Assembly: GCA_964481485.1 (NCBI GenBank)
Contig: CAYZVM010000006.1
Span: 1 to 59,867 of the forward strand
DNA from: M3007 sp964481485
GTDB taxonomy: Bacteria; Bacteroidota; Bacteroidia; Chitinophagales; Saprospiraceae
Reading direction: 5' to 3'
Length of the DNA stretch: 59,867 bases
Made by a program: the position numbers and the translations under genes. The notes below the pieces were generated by a model. That model was not told the DNA's origin, ran no database searches, and worked only from the letters and a program-made list of their open reading frames with translations. Of this stretch, positions 41,431 through 49,885 are shown piece by piece (the stretch's first letter is position 1; the number at the start of each line of letters is the position of its first letter).

Positions 41431-42822
41431 TCACAAATCCTTCAACTCCCCCACCAACTTCTGCAACGTATCCTTCGCGTCGCCGAAGAGCATTTTGGTT
41501 TTAGGCAGGAAAAACAGTTCGTTTTCGATGCCCGCGTAGCCTGCGCGCATACTGCGTTTGAGCACGATAGTGCTTTTGGCATCCCACACTTTCAGCACGG
41601 GCATCCCGTAAATCGGGCTGCCGGGGTCGTTTTCGGCGGCAGGGTTTACCACGTCGTTCGCACCGACCACGATGACGACGTCGGTTGAGGCCATCTGCGG
41701 GTTGGCATCTTCCATTTCCACGAGTTTCGGGTAAGGCACGTCGGCTTCGGCGAGCAGGACATTCATGTGTCCCGGCATCCGGCCTGCCACCGGGTGGATG
41801 GCGTAATAGACTTCCACGCCTTTTTCTTCGAGTTTTTTCTCTAATTCATGGCAAATATGCTGCGCCTGCGCCACCGCGAGACCGTAGCCCGGCACGATGG
41901 CGACTTTGCTCGCATACGCGCAGGTAATGGCCGCGTCGGTCAGGTTAATTTCTTTGGCGACTTGGTCGCCACTCGCGCCTTTCGCGCCTGCCGCACCACC
42001 TCCGCCGAAGGAGCCAATAATCACATTAAGCAGCGAGCGGTTCATGGCTTTGCACATCAAAACCGTGAGAATCGTACCCGCCGAGCCGACCAAAATACCA
42101 CCCGTGAGCATGACCTGATTGTTGTACAAAAAGCCGCCGAAAGCCGCCGCCATACCCGTCAAGGAGTTGAGCAGCGAAATGACGACCGGCATATCCGCAC
42201 CGCCGATGGGCATGACGAACAACACGCCATAGAGCAGCGACAACAGCAGCAGAATCCACACGACCGAGTGGCCGAATGTTGCTGCCGAGAACACCGCGAC
42301 ACCTAACACAATGAAAATCAATGCCAATAAGGCGAGATTCAGGTAAGTCAGGAAGGAGGCATTGATGTCTTTTATTCTTTCATCCAACTTACCGAATGCC
42401 ACGATGCTGCCGCTGAACGACACGCTGCCGATGACCAATCCGAGGAACACGGTGAGCAAGTAGCCCGCCGAGCCTTCGGGGTGCGCGTTGTATTCGACGA
42501 TGGAAATAATGGCCGCACACGCGCCGCCCATGCCGTTGAAAAACGACACCATTTGCGGCATGGCGGTCATTTTGACTTTCATGGCCATGAGCCAGCCGAT
42601 GACCGTGCCGATGGCGATGGCTGCCAGTATCCACGGGATGTTGCCGATGGACTGGCCGTCTTTTTCGTGGAAAAAAATCGTCGCGACAATGGCGATGAGC
42701 ATCCCGGCTGCCGCCACGAGGTTGCCTTTGCGGGCACTGTCGGGGTGGCTCAACATCTTGAGGCCGACGATGAAGGTGATGGAGCCGATGAGGTAGGAGA
42801 GTTCGAGTAGAAATTTCGACAT
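41431..42822 (-). CDS. pntB: NAD(P) transhydrogenase subunit beta
   Basis: PntB carries the NADP(H)-binding domain and most of the proton channel of the transhydrogenase that couples proton flow to NADPH formation. The 463-residue product has eight to nine membrane helices up to about residue 260, then domain III with KVAIVPGYGLAVAQAQHICHELEKKL, YAIHPVAGRMPGHMNVLLAEADVPY, VIVVGANDVVNPAAENDPGSPIYGMPVLKVWDA and RSMRAGYAG. It starts at ATG 42822, and the gap to pntAB upstream is filled by an inverted TTTAGATGG repeat, which may affect relative expression of the subunits. Confidence 0.96.
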   Translation of the reverse strand: MSKFLLELSYLIGSITFIVGLKMLSHPDSARKGNLVAAAGMLIAIVATIFFHEKDGQSIGNIPWILAAIAIGTVIGWLMAMKVKMTAMPQMVSFFNGMGGACAAIISIVEYNAHPEGSAGYLLTVFLGLVIGSVSFSGSIVAFGKLDERIKDINASFLTYLNLALLALIFIVLGVAVFSAATFGHSVVWILLLLSLLYGVLFVMPIGGADMPVVISLLNSLTGMAAAFGGFLYNNQVMLTGGILVGSAGTILTVLMCKAMNRSLLNVIIGSFGGGGAAGAKGASGDQVAKEINLTDAAITCAYASKVAIVPGYGLAVAQAQHICHELEKKLEEKGVEVYYAIHPVAGRMPGHMNVLLAEADVPYPKLVEMEDANPQMASTDVVIVVGANDVVNPAAENDPGSPIYGMPVLKVWDAKSTIVLKRSMRAGYAGIENELFFLPKTKMLFGDAKDTLQKLVGELKDL

Positions 42823-42824
42823 TA

Positions 42825-42946
42825 GAGTTTAGATGGTTTAGTAAGGTTTAGATGGTTGAGCAAAATTTAGTTGATAAGAGCGGTTCAGATGCTTTTTTTC
42901 TAAACCATTCTAAACCAACTAAAATCTCTAAACCATCCAAACTACT
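42825..42946. repeat. TTTAGATGG inverted repeat within the pnt operon
   Basis: AGTTTAGATGGTTTAG (42825-42840) pairs with CTAAACCATCCAAACT (42928-42943) with one mismatch; inner words (GGTTTAGATGGTTGAG; CTAAACCATTCTAAACCAAC) pair less exactly. The element begins two bases after the pntB start codon region and runs into the pntAB stop codon, so it fills the whole 119-base intercistronic gap. It would form a large hairpin in the operon mRNA. Confidence 0.8.
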
Positions 42947-43241
42947 TCTTTTTCTTAAACATTTCGAGCATCCGGTTGGTGACGACGAAGCCGCCGACCA
43001 CATTGAGCGTGCCGAGTAAAACGGCGAGGAAACCCAGCGTGAGCGCGAGGTAATCGTCGCTCGCGGCGTGCCCCATCACGATGATGGCACCGATGATGAC
43101 GACGCCGTGAATCGCGTTCGCGCCAGACATGAGCGGCGTGTGCAGGATGGCCGGCACATTGGAAATCACCTCAATGCCCAACAGGATGGACAGAATGACG
43201 ATGTAGATAATGGATTGATTTTCAAGAAAAAAGTCTGACAT
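42942..43241 (-). CDS. pntAB: NAD(P) transhydrogenase subunit alpha, part 2
   Basis: This 99-residue subunit supplies three membrane helices of the proton channel in the three-gene form of transhydrogenase. It shows ENQSIIYIVILSILLGIEVI, VPAILHTPLMSGANAIHGVVIIGAI and LALTLGFLAVLLGTLNVVGGFVVTNRML, the normal pattern and length. It starts at ATG 43241. Upstream, where pntAA would be expected, is a T9SS cargo gene and a terminator-like hairpin; downstream is pntB after a stutter-repeat hairpin. Confidence 0.95.
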   Translation of the reverse strand: MSDFFLENQSIIYIVILSILLGIEVISNVPAILHTPLMSGANAIHGVVIIGAIIVMGHAASDDYLALTLGFLAVLLGTLNVVGGFVVTNRMLEMFKKKK

Positions 43242-43289
43242 TGGACGTTAGTGGTTTGACGTTGGACATTTTATCTTCTCAGATTTTAA

Positions 43290-43321
43290 CCTCCGGCATT
43301 GGGTTTTGCCAATGCCGGAGG
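43290..43321 (-). terminator. Hairpin after the T9SS type-A gene
   Basis: CCTCCGGCATTGG pairs exactly with its complement (13 bp) around the loop GTTTTG. It lies 11 bases past the stop of the T9SS gene at 43332. The sequence after the stem on the minus strand (GTTAAAATC) has only a weak T-run, so termination may be partial. On the plus strand it is followed by ACAAAATTTTTT. Confidence 0.65.
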
Positions 43322-43331
43322 ACAAAATTTT

Positions 43332-44312
43332 TTATTCTATCGCGAGTTTTTGGCTGTGAAGCAATTTTCCTGTCTTGTCTTTGACAACAAGAATATAGAT
43401 GCCTTGCGGGACATCATTTAAAGTAATATCTGCCTCGGATACAGCTTGTTCGAGCGAATAAGAATTTACCCGTCGGCCTAATACATCAAAGATTTCCACA
43501 ACACTTTTGTCTTCCGGATCATCCGGTAAGTTGGCGATGTGGATATTGCCAGATGTAGGATTGGGAGAAATCTGTATATCCGGCTTTTCTTCTTCCAATA
43601 ACTGGATTATTTCTGAAGGCAATATTTCAATATCAGAGGGGTTTGGGTCGGCAAAAGCCGTACAGTTACGGATACAGCCATAGTATTTACAGATTGACTT
43701 TGTGGTGCAGCCAGCCGTTACCGTCAAGCAAACTTTGATATTGATAGGATAAATGGGAATATTATGTGGCCCGGGGCCATTGAAATAAAAAGTCGGTGTC
43801 ACCGGACAATCATACGTTACCGTCCATTTCCAGCTTTCTATGGGGCAAGATGCGGATGAACTTGTGCTCGCATCTACCAGGCAAAGTAGACAAACTGCCG
43901 CCTTTTCTTCTTCTGCTTCTTCTTCCTTCTCTTCATGCAGCATCGGGCAGTTGCCGGGCACAAAGTTGGCGTTAAGCGTGGGGTTGGGGTTTGGCACACT
44001 GATGTATGCCGACGAACTTTGACCATTGTAGGTATAAGTCACGTTGAATGAGGTGCAATTAAAACAGACGTATGGGGTGTTGTAGTAATTGATGGGAAAG
44101 CCACCGCCACACTGAAAAGTCCAATTGCCAGCCGTAGCCGCTTTAAAATAAGTGGCACGACAGTCCCCGCAAGAGTTTTGCGGATTACAAGGGTAGTAAA
44201 CCTCTACCCTGGTGCTTCCTGAACCAAAAACCAAATCTGGGCCGGCCAACAAAAAAATGGGACAGAGCAATGCGATGACGAACGAAATGAAAGCGATGTT
44301 TGAATGTTTCAT
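43332..44312 (-). CDS. Secreted protein with T9SS type-A sorting domain
   Basis: From ATG 44312 the product is 326 residues. A signal peptide (MKHSNIAFISFVIALLCPIFLLAG) leads into a Cys-rich region with repeated CxxC pairs (PCNPQNSCGDC, CFNCTSF, CLLCLVD) that may form disulfides, and an acidic tract EEKEEEAEEEKAA. The C-terminal 80 residues are the type-A sorting domain: PDIQISPNPTSGNIHIANL, VVEIFDVLGRRV, DVPQGIYILVVKDKTGKLLHSQKL. It is thus exported by the T9SS and probably anchored to the surface or released. No enzyme motif is seen. It lies between pntAA and pntAB on the same strand, an unusual place for such a gene. Confidence 0.9.
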   Translation of the reverse strand: MKHSNIAFISFVIALLCPIFLLAGPDLVFGSGSTRVEVYYPCNPQNSCGDCRATYFKAATAGNWTFQCGGGFPINYYNTPYVCFNCTSFNVTYTYNGQSSSAYISVPNPNPTLNANFVPGNCPMLHEEKEEEAEEEKAAVCLLCLVDASTSSSASCPIESWKWTVTYDCPVTPTFYFNGPGPHNIPIYPINIKVCLTVTAGCTTKSICKYYGCIRNCTAFADPNPSDIEILPSEIIQLLEEEKPDIQISPNPTSGNIHIANLPDDPEDKSVVEIFDVLGRRVNSYSLEQAVSEADITLNDVPQGIYILVVKDKTGKLLHSQKLAIE

Positions 44313-44411
44313 AAAAGCCAATTTTGATTGTTAAAAATGAATGAAAAATGCTTGACTTTATGATTTTTTGAGGTGCCAAATTCCCTTTTGGTTCCAACAT
44401 ACACGCTCGTG

Positions 44412-45539
44412 TCAATTACCCATCACCTGTTTCAAACGTTCACTCACGATTTCCCCTTTGTGCGCCACGCACGTCGCCGCCACGATGTCGTCCTCAAAAT
44501 TGAGGCTCAACTCGCCTTTTATCATGATGAGTTTCAGGAAGTTGATGATGTTTTTGCCGTACATCACGCTCGCGTCTTTCGGGATGGAGGCCGGCAAATT
44601 CGAGTCGCCGATGACAGTCACGTTGTTGTGGCGGCTGGTTTTGCCATTTTCTGTCACCTCGCAGTTGCCGCCAGTGGAGGCTGCCAAATCCACGATAACC
44701 GCGCCGGATTTCATGGCGGCGACGGTTTCTTTTTTCAAAAGGAGCGGGGCTTTTCTGCCGGGAATTTGCGCCGTGCAAATCACCACATCAGATGCGATGG
44801 CGTGGTCGTGAATGAGTTGCGCCTGTTTTTGTTTGAATTCCTCGGTCTGTTCCACCGCGTAGCCGCCAGCCGATTTGTCGTCCACCGCGCCTTCTACTTC
44901 CACGAATTTTGCGCCGAGACTCAGCACTTCTTCCTTTGCGGCAGCCCGCACGTCGAAGGCTTCCACCACTGCGCCGAGGCGTTTGGCCGTCGCGATGGCT
45001 TGCAAGCCCGCCACGCCAGCGCCGAGTATGAGAACTTTGGCGGGCTTAATCGTCCCTGCGGCGGTCATGAACATCGGGAAAAAAGTCGGCAGGTGGTTGG
45101 CGGCAGCCAGAACGGCCTTGTAACCTGCTACCGTTGCCATCGAAGAAAGCACGTCGAGTGCTTGGGCGCGGGTGGTACGCGGCGCGAGGTCGAGGCTGAA
45201 AGCAGAAATGCCAGCGCCCAACATATCGTTCACCACGTCTTTTTGCAGGAGCGGGTTGAATTGGCCGATGAGAATTTGCCCGGCGGAGAGTTTGCCGAGT
45301 GCGTCTTTTGAGAGCGGATGGATTTTGGCCATCAAGTTGGAGTCTTTCAGAACCGTCGCAGTATCAGCGATTTGTGCACCTTGTTTGGCGTAACTTGCGT
45401 CGTCGAAAAAGGCGGTTTCTCCGGCCCCGCTTTCTACCAAGATTTTTTGAAACCCTAATTTCATCAAAACCGGAACTGCGTCCGGCGTGATGGCGACTCG
45501 CTGCTCGCCGTCGCTTTCCTTTAAAATGCCAAGCGTCAT
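44412..45539 (-). CDS. pntAA: NAD(P) transhydrogenase subunit alpha, part 1
   Basis: PntAA is the soluble NAD(H)-binding subunit of the proton-translocating transhydrogenase and is related to alanine dehydrogenase. The 375-residue product has EQRVAITPDAVPVLMKLGFQ near the start, LILGAGVAGLQAIATAKRLGAVVEAFDVR (NAD-binding, split here as the GAGVAG loop), and EMVR-like RQDVVICTAQIPGRKAPLL. It starts at ATG 45539 and probably begins the operon pntAA, T9SS gene, pntAB, pntB, all on the minus strand. A -7 element lies about 55 bases upstream. Confidence 0.95.
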   Translation of the reverse strand: MTLGILKESDGEQRVAITPDAVPVLMKLGFQKILVESGAGETAFFDDASYAKQGAQIADTATVLKDSNLMAKIHPLSKDALGKLSAGQILIGQFNPLLQKDVVNDMLGAGISAFSLDLAPRTTRAQALDVLSSMATVAGYKAVLAAANHLPTFFPMFMTAAGTIKPAKVLILGAGVAGLQAIATAKRLGAVVEAFDVRAAAKEEVLSLGAKFVEVEGAVDDKSAGGYAVEQTEEFKQKQAQLIHDHAIASDVVICTAQIPGRKAPLLLKKETVAAMKSGAVIVDLAASTGGNCEVTENGKTSRHNNVTVIGDSNLPASIPKDASVMYGKNIINFLKLIMIKGELSLNFEDDIVAATCVAHKGEIVSERLKQVMGN

Positions 45540-45918
45540 GAGTTGGTGATTAGTTATTGGTGATTAGTGATTAGGGATTTTTATCGCGCCGAAAGTAGGA
45601 GTTTTCTCAAAAGAGAAAATTGAAAATTTGGCAAGGCTTGTGAACATTTGATTTTTTGGCATCGGGCTTTCCAATTTCTAATGTTTTTGAGGAAGCATTT
45701 TGCGTTTGGGATGGTGTGGAAGTGTGCCTTTCGTCTATGGCTACAGCCTTTGCTCAAAACCACTTGTGCTAGAGCGCTTATTGCCGCTTGCTTGACCAAA
45801 ACTGCTTTTGCTACTGCCAGTTTGGCCGACTATCTATATTTCATTTTCGCCCATAAGACATGAAAATATTTTTGACGGCAAACAAAATCTTGCCATGATC
45901 ATTCGACGTGAAAAGTAT
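45540..45918. other. Divergent intergenic region with stutter repeat
   Basis: The 379-base gap lies between pntAA (minus) and the amidohydrolase gene (plus). Its first 37 bases repeat the word GGTGATTAGT with changes. Then comes the pntAA -7 element (45590-45597). From about 45640 to 45830 frames are open for about 70 codons on both strands (45648 plus, 45799 minus), but neither looks like a real protein. Nothing else was recognised. Confidence 0.45.
45590..45597 (-). promoter_or_regulatory. -7-like element of the pnt operon
   Basis: On the minus strand the sequence is TACTTTCG, one base off TAnnTTTG, 51 bases before the pntAA start. The matching -33 element is not clear. Confidence 0.4.
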
Positions 45919-47328
45919 ATGAGAAACCTCCTGATTCTTTTCGGTTTTCTGTTCCTGAACAATCTCGCCGTTTTTGCCCAAAATGCCTCCTACGCCATTC
46001 AAAATGTGACGGTTATCCCCATGAGCCGGGAAGTTGTTTTGCCTGAGCAAACGGTGTTGGTAGAAAATGGTATCATCTCAAAAATTGGCGCGGCGAGCGA
46101 GGTGAGTATCCCCAAAGGAGCCACCACCATTGACGGCAAAGGCAAATACCTGATGCCGGGACTGTTCGATATGCATGTTCATTTTTTCTACGAACAGGGC
46201 GACAACAAAAACACCTGCCGCGAGGAGTTAAAAATGATGCTCGCCAACGGCCTCACGACGGTGCGCATCGAGTGCGGCGACTCGGTCTATCTCGATGCCC
46301 GGGAAAAAGTGAAGGCCGGCGAATGGATTGGGCCTCAACTTTTTGTGGTCAGCCCGCAATTCGTGGGCGCGTGGCCTTGGCCGGGAAAAGTGTTTGCCGC
46401 GATTTGCAAAACCCCGCAGGAAGCCGAAGCAGCCGTGCGGAAACACAAAGCCGAAGGCTACGACGAAATAAAAATCACCTTTATGATCAAGCGCGATGTG
46501 TACGACGCCATCATCCGAACGGCCAAAGAAGAGGGCATCAAAGTCACGGGACACGTCGGGCCGATGGTGAAACTGCCCGCAGCCCTGGCCGCCCGCCAAC
46601 AAATCGAGCACATGGACGAGTTCATTGATATGCTGCTGCCCGACACTTCGTACAATCACGGCCAAAGCGTGTCGGACATGAACATTTGGCGGAAAAATGC
46701 TTGGGCGACCGTGCCGTTTCTCGACGAGGGGAAAATCCCAGAATTGGTCAAAATGGTCAAAGACGCGGGCATCTACGTCACGCCGACGAATTTCTTTTTC
46801 CTTTCCTCTTTTGGCGAAGGCATGACCGACGAACAGTACAAACAACGGCCTGATTACCAGTTTATTCCGCCAAATATCAAGGAGGACAGGTGGAGCATCA
46901 AAGAGCGGTATTGGAACAACGCGCCGCCCGAGGATAGCCGCAAAAAGTATGTCCATTTGCGCAAAAAAATGACCTACGAACTTTGGAAAGCCGGGGTGCC
47001 GCTCATGGCAGGTTCGGATTCGCCCGAATGGTTTTTGACACAGGGTTTTGCCATCCACGACGAACTGGAAACTTTTGTCAAGGCGGGTCTGCCACCTTTT
47101 GCTGCGCTGCAAACGGCCACCGTGAACACAGCCTCTTATCTCGGCATTTTGCAAAATAAAGGAACCATAGAAGTGGGCAAACAGGCCGACCTGATTCTGT
47201 TGGACAAAAACCCGTTGGACGACATTCGGAACACGCGCACCATTCACGGAGTTTTCGCGGGTAAAAATTGGTACGACAAAAAATCTGTGCAGCAATTGTT
47301 GGAAGAGGCGCGAGCATTGGGGCGGTGA
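45919..47328 (+). CDS. Exported amidohydrolase
   Basis: The protein of about 469 residues starts with a signal peptide (MRNLLILFGFLFLNNLAVFAQ). Its metal-dependent amidohydrolase fold shows NVTVIPMSREVVLPEQTVLV and KYLMPGLFDMHVHFFYE (HxH metal motif), the later VTGHVGPMV (metal His), HMDEF and the final metal Asp in LMAGSDSPEWF, then GTIEVGKQADLILLDKNPLDDI. The group includes imidazolonepropionase-like and prolidase-like enzymes; the substrate, perhaps a peptide or cyclic amide, cannot be named. The frame is open from 45808, but the signal peptide fixes the start at ATG 45919. Confidence 0.9.
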   Translation: MRNLLILFGFLFLNNLAVFAQNASYAIQNVTVIPMSREVVLPEQTVLVENGIISKIGAASEVSIPKGATTIDGKGKYLMPGLFDMHVHFFYEQGDNKNTCREELKMMLANGLTTVRIECGDSVYLDAREKVKAGEWIGPQLFVVSPQFVGAWPWPGKVFAAICKTPQEAEAAVRKHKAEGYDEIKITFMIKRDVYDAIIRTAKEEGIKVTGHVGPMVKLPAALAARQQIEHMDEFIDMLLPDTSYNHGQSVSDMNIWRKNAWATVPFLDEGKIPELVKMVKDAGIYVTPTNFFFLSSFGEGMTDEQYKQRPDYQFIPPNIKEDRWSIKERYWNNAPPEDSRKKYVHLRKKMTYELWKAGVPLMAGSDSPEWFLTQGFAIHDELETFVKAGLPPFAALQTATVNTASYLGILQNKGTIEVGKQADLILLDKNPLDDIRNTRTIHGVFAGKNWYDKKSVQQLLEEARALGR

Positions 47329-47355
47329 ATCAGGGCGGGACTTTTCGTTTTTTCC

Positions 47356-47363
47356 TAACTTTG
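47356..47363 (+). promoter_or_regulatory. -7 element upstream of the small basic protein
   Basis: TAACTTTG is an exact TAnnTTTG match 52 bases before ATG 47416. No -33 TTTG is visible at the usual distance. Confidence 0.45.
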
Positions 47364-47415
47364 CGCCTCAAACAAATACGCCGACAGCATCCGGCGAGCA
47401 TAAAACCGCACCGTT

Positions 47416-47607
47416 ATGTCCGAAGACAAAAAAAATCAAGATTCAAACGAGCAACGCCCCGAAGCGAAAAAACCAAAAACCACTGCCCCCAAACGAAGCA
47501 CGGTCAACCCATTTCTCAAAAACAACAAGTTTATTTCCCCCAAATCGGGCAATCCGGGGATGAAAGGCGGCGGCCACAAAGGTGGTGGTATGAAAAAAGG
47601 CAAGTAA
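47416..47607 (+). CDS. Small basic low-complexity protein
   Basis: A 63-residue protein of mainly Lys, Pro, Asn and Gly: KKPKTTAPKRSTVNPFLKNN in the middle and a GMKGGGHKGGGMKKGK end. It has no fold or family that I recognise, but it has its own -7 element, a good ATG and is compact between two genes. The strongly basic, disordered content suggests binding to nucleic acid or the ribosome, which is inference only. It ends 12 bases before the convergent ACC-deaminase gene. Confidence 0.65.
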   Translation: MSEDKKNQDSNEQRPEAKKPKTTAPKRSTVNPFLKNNKFISPKSGNPGMKGGGHKGGGMKKGK

Positions 47608-47619
47608 CGCCCGCGCAGT

Positions 47620-48627
47620 TCACGCACCGTATCTTTCATTGAATCCTTCCCAACCTTGCAGCCCACCGGTATGCACAGCCACCACCGTGCTGCCGGGCAG
47701 AAAATCCCCTTTCGCGAGCATATCGAAGATGCCGAACATCATTTTTGCCGTGTAAATCGGGTCGAGCAAAATGCCGGTTTGTTCTTTGAACGAGCGCACG
47801 AAGTCGAGCACGGGTGAGTGTTTTTTGGCGAAGCCGCCAAATTCGTAGTCGCGAATGATGCTGAAACGGCGTTCCAATTCGGCCATTTCGGCGGCGCTGC
47901 GGAGGCGGGTTTCGTCGAGCATTCGCAGTACGGTGTGTTTTTCAAAACCTTTATTCACTACTGGGAACACCAATACTTGGCCGTTTTTCAGGTCGAAACT
48001 GTCCACAATCCCTGCCGCCGTGCTGCCAGTTCCTGCCGGAGCGCAGATGAAAAGTTGTGTTGCAATCTGCGATTTTGTTTGCCGCAACTGGGTAAAAATC
48101 TCCCGCGTGATAGCCGCGCAACTTTCCACCGCCAAGTCAGTAGCCCCGCCTTCCGGCAAAATGTAATACTGCGGAAATTCCGGGCTAATCAGCTCCTCGC
48201 CGCGATGTTTGCACGCGTCGTATTCTTGTTTGGAAACCGGGAACAACATCATGCCGTTGTGCCAAGCAGCATGGAGCGTCGGGTTGTTCAAGTCGGCGTG
48301 TTTGCCGCGCACGATCCCGAAAGTGGGGATATCAAATACGCGGCCCGCCGCAGCTACGGCGTGCAAATGATTGGAAAATGGCCCGCCAAAAGTGATGATG
48401 CCGCCGGGGTGTGTTTCTTTGATTTTTGCCAAAACGGGGGCGAGTTTGCGCCATTTGTTGCCCTGAATGTCGGGGTGCAACAAGTCGTCCCGTTTGACAA
48501 ACAAGGAGATGCCCGCCCCCTTTCCGGGGTGCTCGGATATGGCTTCCAATGGCGATATGGGTACGTCGAAATGCACGCGGAAAGGTAGTGCGCTCTGCGG
48601 TGCAGTCGGTAGAAATTGGCTTTGCAA
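47620..48627 (-). CDS. PLP-dependent ACC deaminase / D-cysteine desulfhydrase family enzyme
   Basis: The protein of about 335 residues has the fold type II PLP pattern: ISLFVKRDDLLHPDIQGNKWRKL with the Schiff-base Lys in GNKWRKL, FGGPFSNHLHAVAAAG (substrate loop) and CAPAGTGSTAAGI (phosphate-binding glycine loop). These enzymes open aminocyclopropane carboxylate or release H2S from D-cysteine; the two cannot be told apart here, and desulfhydrase activity is more common. No ATG is near the start; I used TTG 48627, because an in-frame stop lies just above. A GTG at 48576 would shorten it by 17 residues. Confidence 0.88.
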   Translation of the reverse strand: MQSQFLPTAPQSALPFRVHFDVPISPLEAISEHPGKGAGISLFVKRDDLLHPDIQGNKWRKLAPVLAKIKETHPGGIITFGGPFSNHLHAVAAAGRVFDIPTFGIVRGKHADLNNPTLHAAWHNGMMLFPVSKQEYDACKHRGEELISPEFPQYYILPEGGATDLAVESCAAITREIFTQLRQTKSQIATQLFICAPAGTGSTAAGIVDSFDLKNGQVLVFPVVNKGFEKHTVLRMLDETRLRSAAEMAELERRFSIIRDYEFGGFAKKHSPVLDFVRSFKEQTGILLDPIYTAKMMFGIFDMLAKGDFLPGSTVVAVHTGGLQGWEGFNERYGA

Positions 48628-48634
48628 AATAGCC

Positions 48635-48642
48635 TACCTTTC
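48635..48642 (+). promoter_or_regulatory. -7-like element of the AraC-family gene
   Basis: TACCTTTC is one base from TAnnTTTG. It ends 19 bases before the GTG at 48662, which supports that codon as the start of the membrane-anchored regulator. A TTGG at 48616 is a weak -33 candidate. Confidence 0.4.
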
Positions 48643-48661
48643 GCGCCAACTCTCTATCCCT

Positions 48662-49798
48662 GTGCGCTTTTCGCTCTCTTTCTATTCACTCATCCCATTT
48701 CTCACGCTGCTGCAGGTAGTCGTTTTTTCCGTTTTGTTGTCGTGGCGGGGCTGGCGAGAGGAGCGGCATTCGGATTTTCGGCTGGTCGTTTTGCTTGTGT
48801 TGTTCGGCCTGACAGCCACGCCCTATATGCTCGGCATGATGGGCATCAATTATCTGTGGGAGGAGTGGCCGTTTTATCCTTGGCAGTTTTTCGGGCTGGC
48901 GATTCCGCCTTCGATTTACCTGTTTTTGCGCAGCCTCGTCAATTCAGATTTTCGCTTCGAGGCGCGCCAACATTGGCACTACGCGCCGTACCTGCTGAAT
49001 TTCGCCTACCACCTTGCCATCGGTGTGCAGGGCGCGGATTTTGCCAATTGGTGGCAGCAAAACGTGGATGGCCGCTACCGTCTCTACGCCCTCGTGGGCG
49101 GGGTCGAGTTGGTGCAACACATCGCCTATTTGGTGCTCAGTGTTCGGCTCTACTGGCAGTACCGCGCTTGGATTGAAAAGGAATTTTCCGATATCGGCAA
49201 GGTGGAACTTGCGTGGTTTCGCGGATTTTTGCTCGTTTTTGCGCTAAAAACGGTGGAAGTATGGGCTTTTGCGATTTATTATTTATTCGTCGGAGAACAG
49301 TACGACAAACTCTGGTGGGGCTATTTTGCCGATACTGTGATGGCCTATTTTCTGAGTATTTTTGGCTACGCGCAGCCGCCCGTTCGCCGGATTTATTTCA
49401 AAGAAAATTCTTCGGCAAAAATGGACTTGCCCAAAAATGTGCCTGTCCGCGACCTTGATTTGGAAGTTTGGAAAACCCGTGTTCTCGATTTTTTTGAAAA
49501 TAAAAAACCGTGGCTCGACCCCGAACTGACCCTTTCGGAACTGGCTGCAAAAATGGGTACCAATGCCTCCCTGCTTTCCCAAGTCATCAACGCCGGTTTC
49601 GGCAAAAACTTCAACGACTTCGTGAATAGCTACCGGGTGGGGGCTTTCAAACAGAAAATCCGTCAGCCCGAAAATGCCCACCTCACACTGCTGGCCGTCG
49701 CGCTTGATTGCGGTTTCAATTCCAAAGCCACATTCAATCGCGCTTTCCGAAAACTGACCGGCCTGTCACCAAAAGAATTTGTAGCGCAAAAAGATTGA
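48662..49798 (+). CDS. Membrane-anchored AraC-family regulator
   Basis: From GTG 48662 the product is about 378 residues. The N-terminal two thirds have six to seven membrane helices (FLTLLQVVVFSVLLSW; DFRLVVLLVLFGLTATPYML and on to VMAYFLSIFGYA), as in the 7TM AraC proteins common in Bacteroidota. The C-terminal 110 residues are a paired HTH: LTLSELAAKMGTNASLLSQVI and LLAVALDCGFNSKATFNRAFRKLTGLSPKEF. It may sense a signal in the membrane and control a nearby gene. The frame is open to 48467, but it overlaps the divergent deaminase gene there and the -7 element at 48635 favours the later start. No ATG is available. Confidence 0.82.
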   Translation: MRFSLSFYSLIPFLTLLQVVVFSVLLSWRGWREERHSDFRLVVLLVLFGLTATPYMLGMMGINYLWEEWPFYPWQFFGLAIPPSIYLFLRSLVNSDFRFEARQHWHYAPYLLNFAYHLAIGVQGADFANWWQQNVDGRYRLYALVGGVELVQHIAYLVLSVRLYWQYRAWIEKEFSDIGKVELAWFRGFLLVFALKTVEVWAFAIYYLFVGEQYDKLWWGYFADTVMAYFLSIFGYAQPPVRRIYFKENSSAKMDLPKNVPVRDLDLEVWKTRVLDFFENKKPWLDPELTLSELAAKMGTNASLLSQVINAGFGKNFNDFVNSYRVGAFKQKIRQPENAHLTLLAVALDCGFNSKATFNRAFRKLTGLSPKEFVAQKD

Positions 49799-49885
49799 GT
49801 GGTCTCAAATCATCATTTGCAGCGCGTGCGTGTGGGTGCCGCGGCACTTTTGCCCTATCATTTCACAAAACAAAAATGCTGCACT

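Noticed and set aside
45648..45863. Open frame of 71 codons in the pntAA-amidohydrolase gap.
   Set aside because: Its translation has no recognisable order, no promoter at the right distance and an equally long open frame exists on the other strand.
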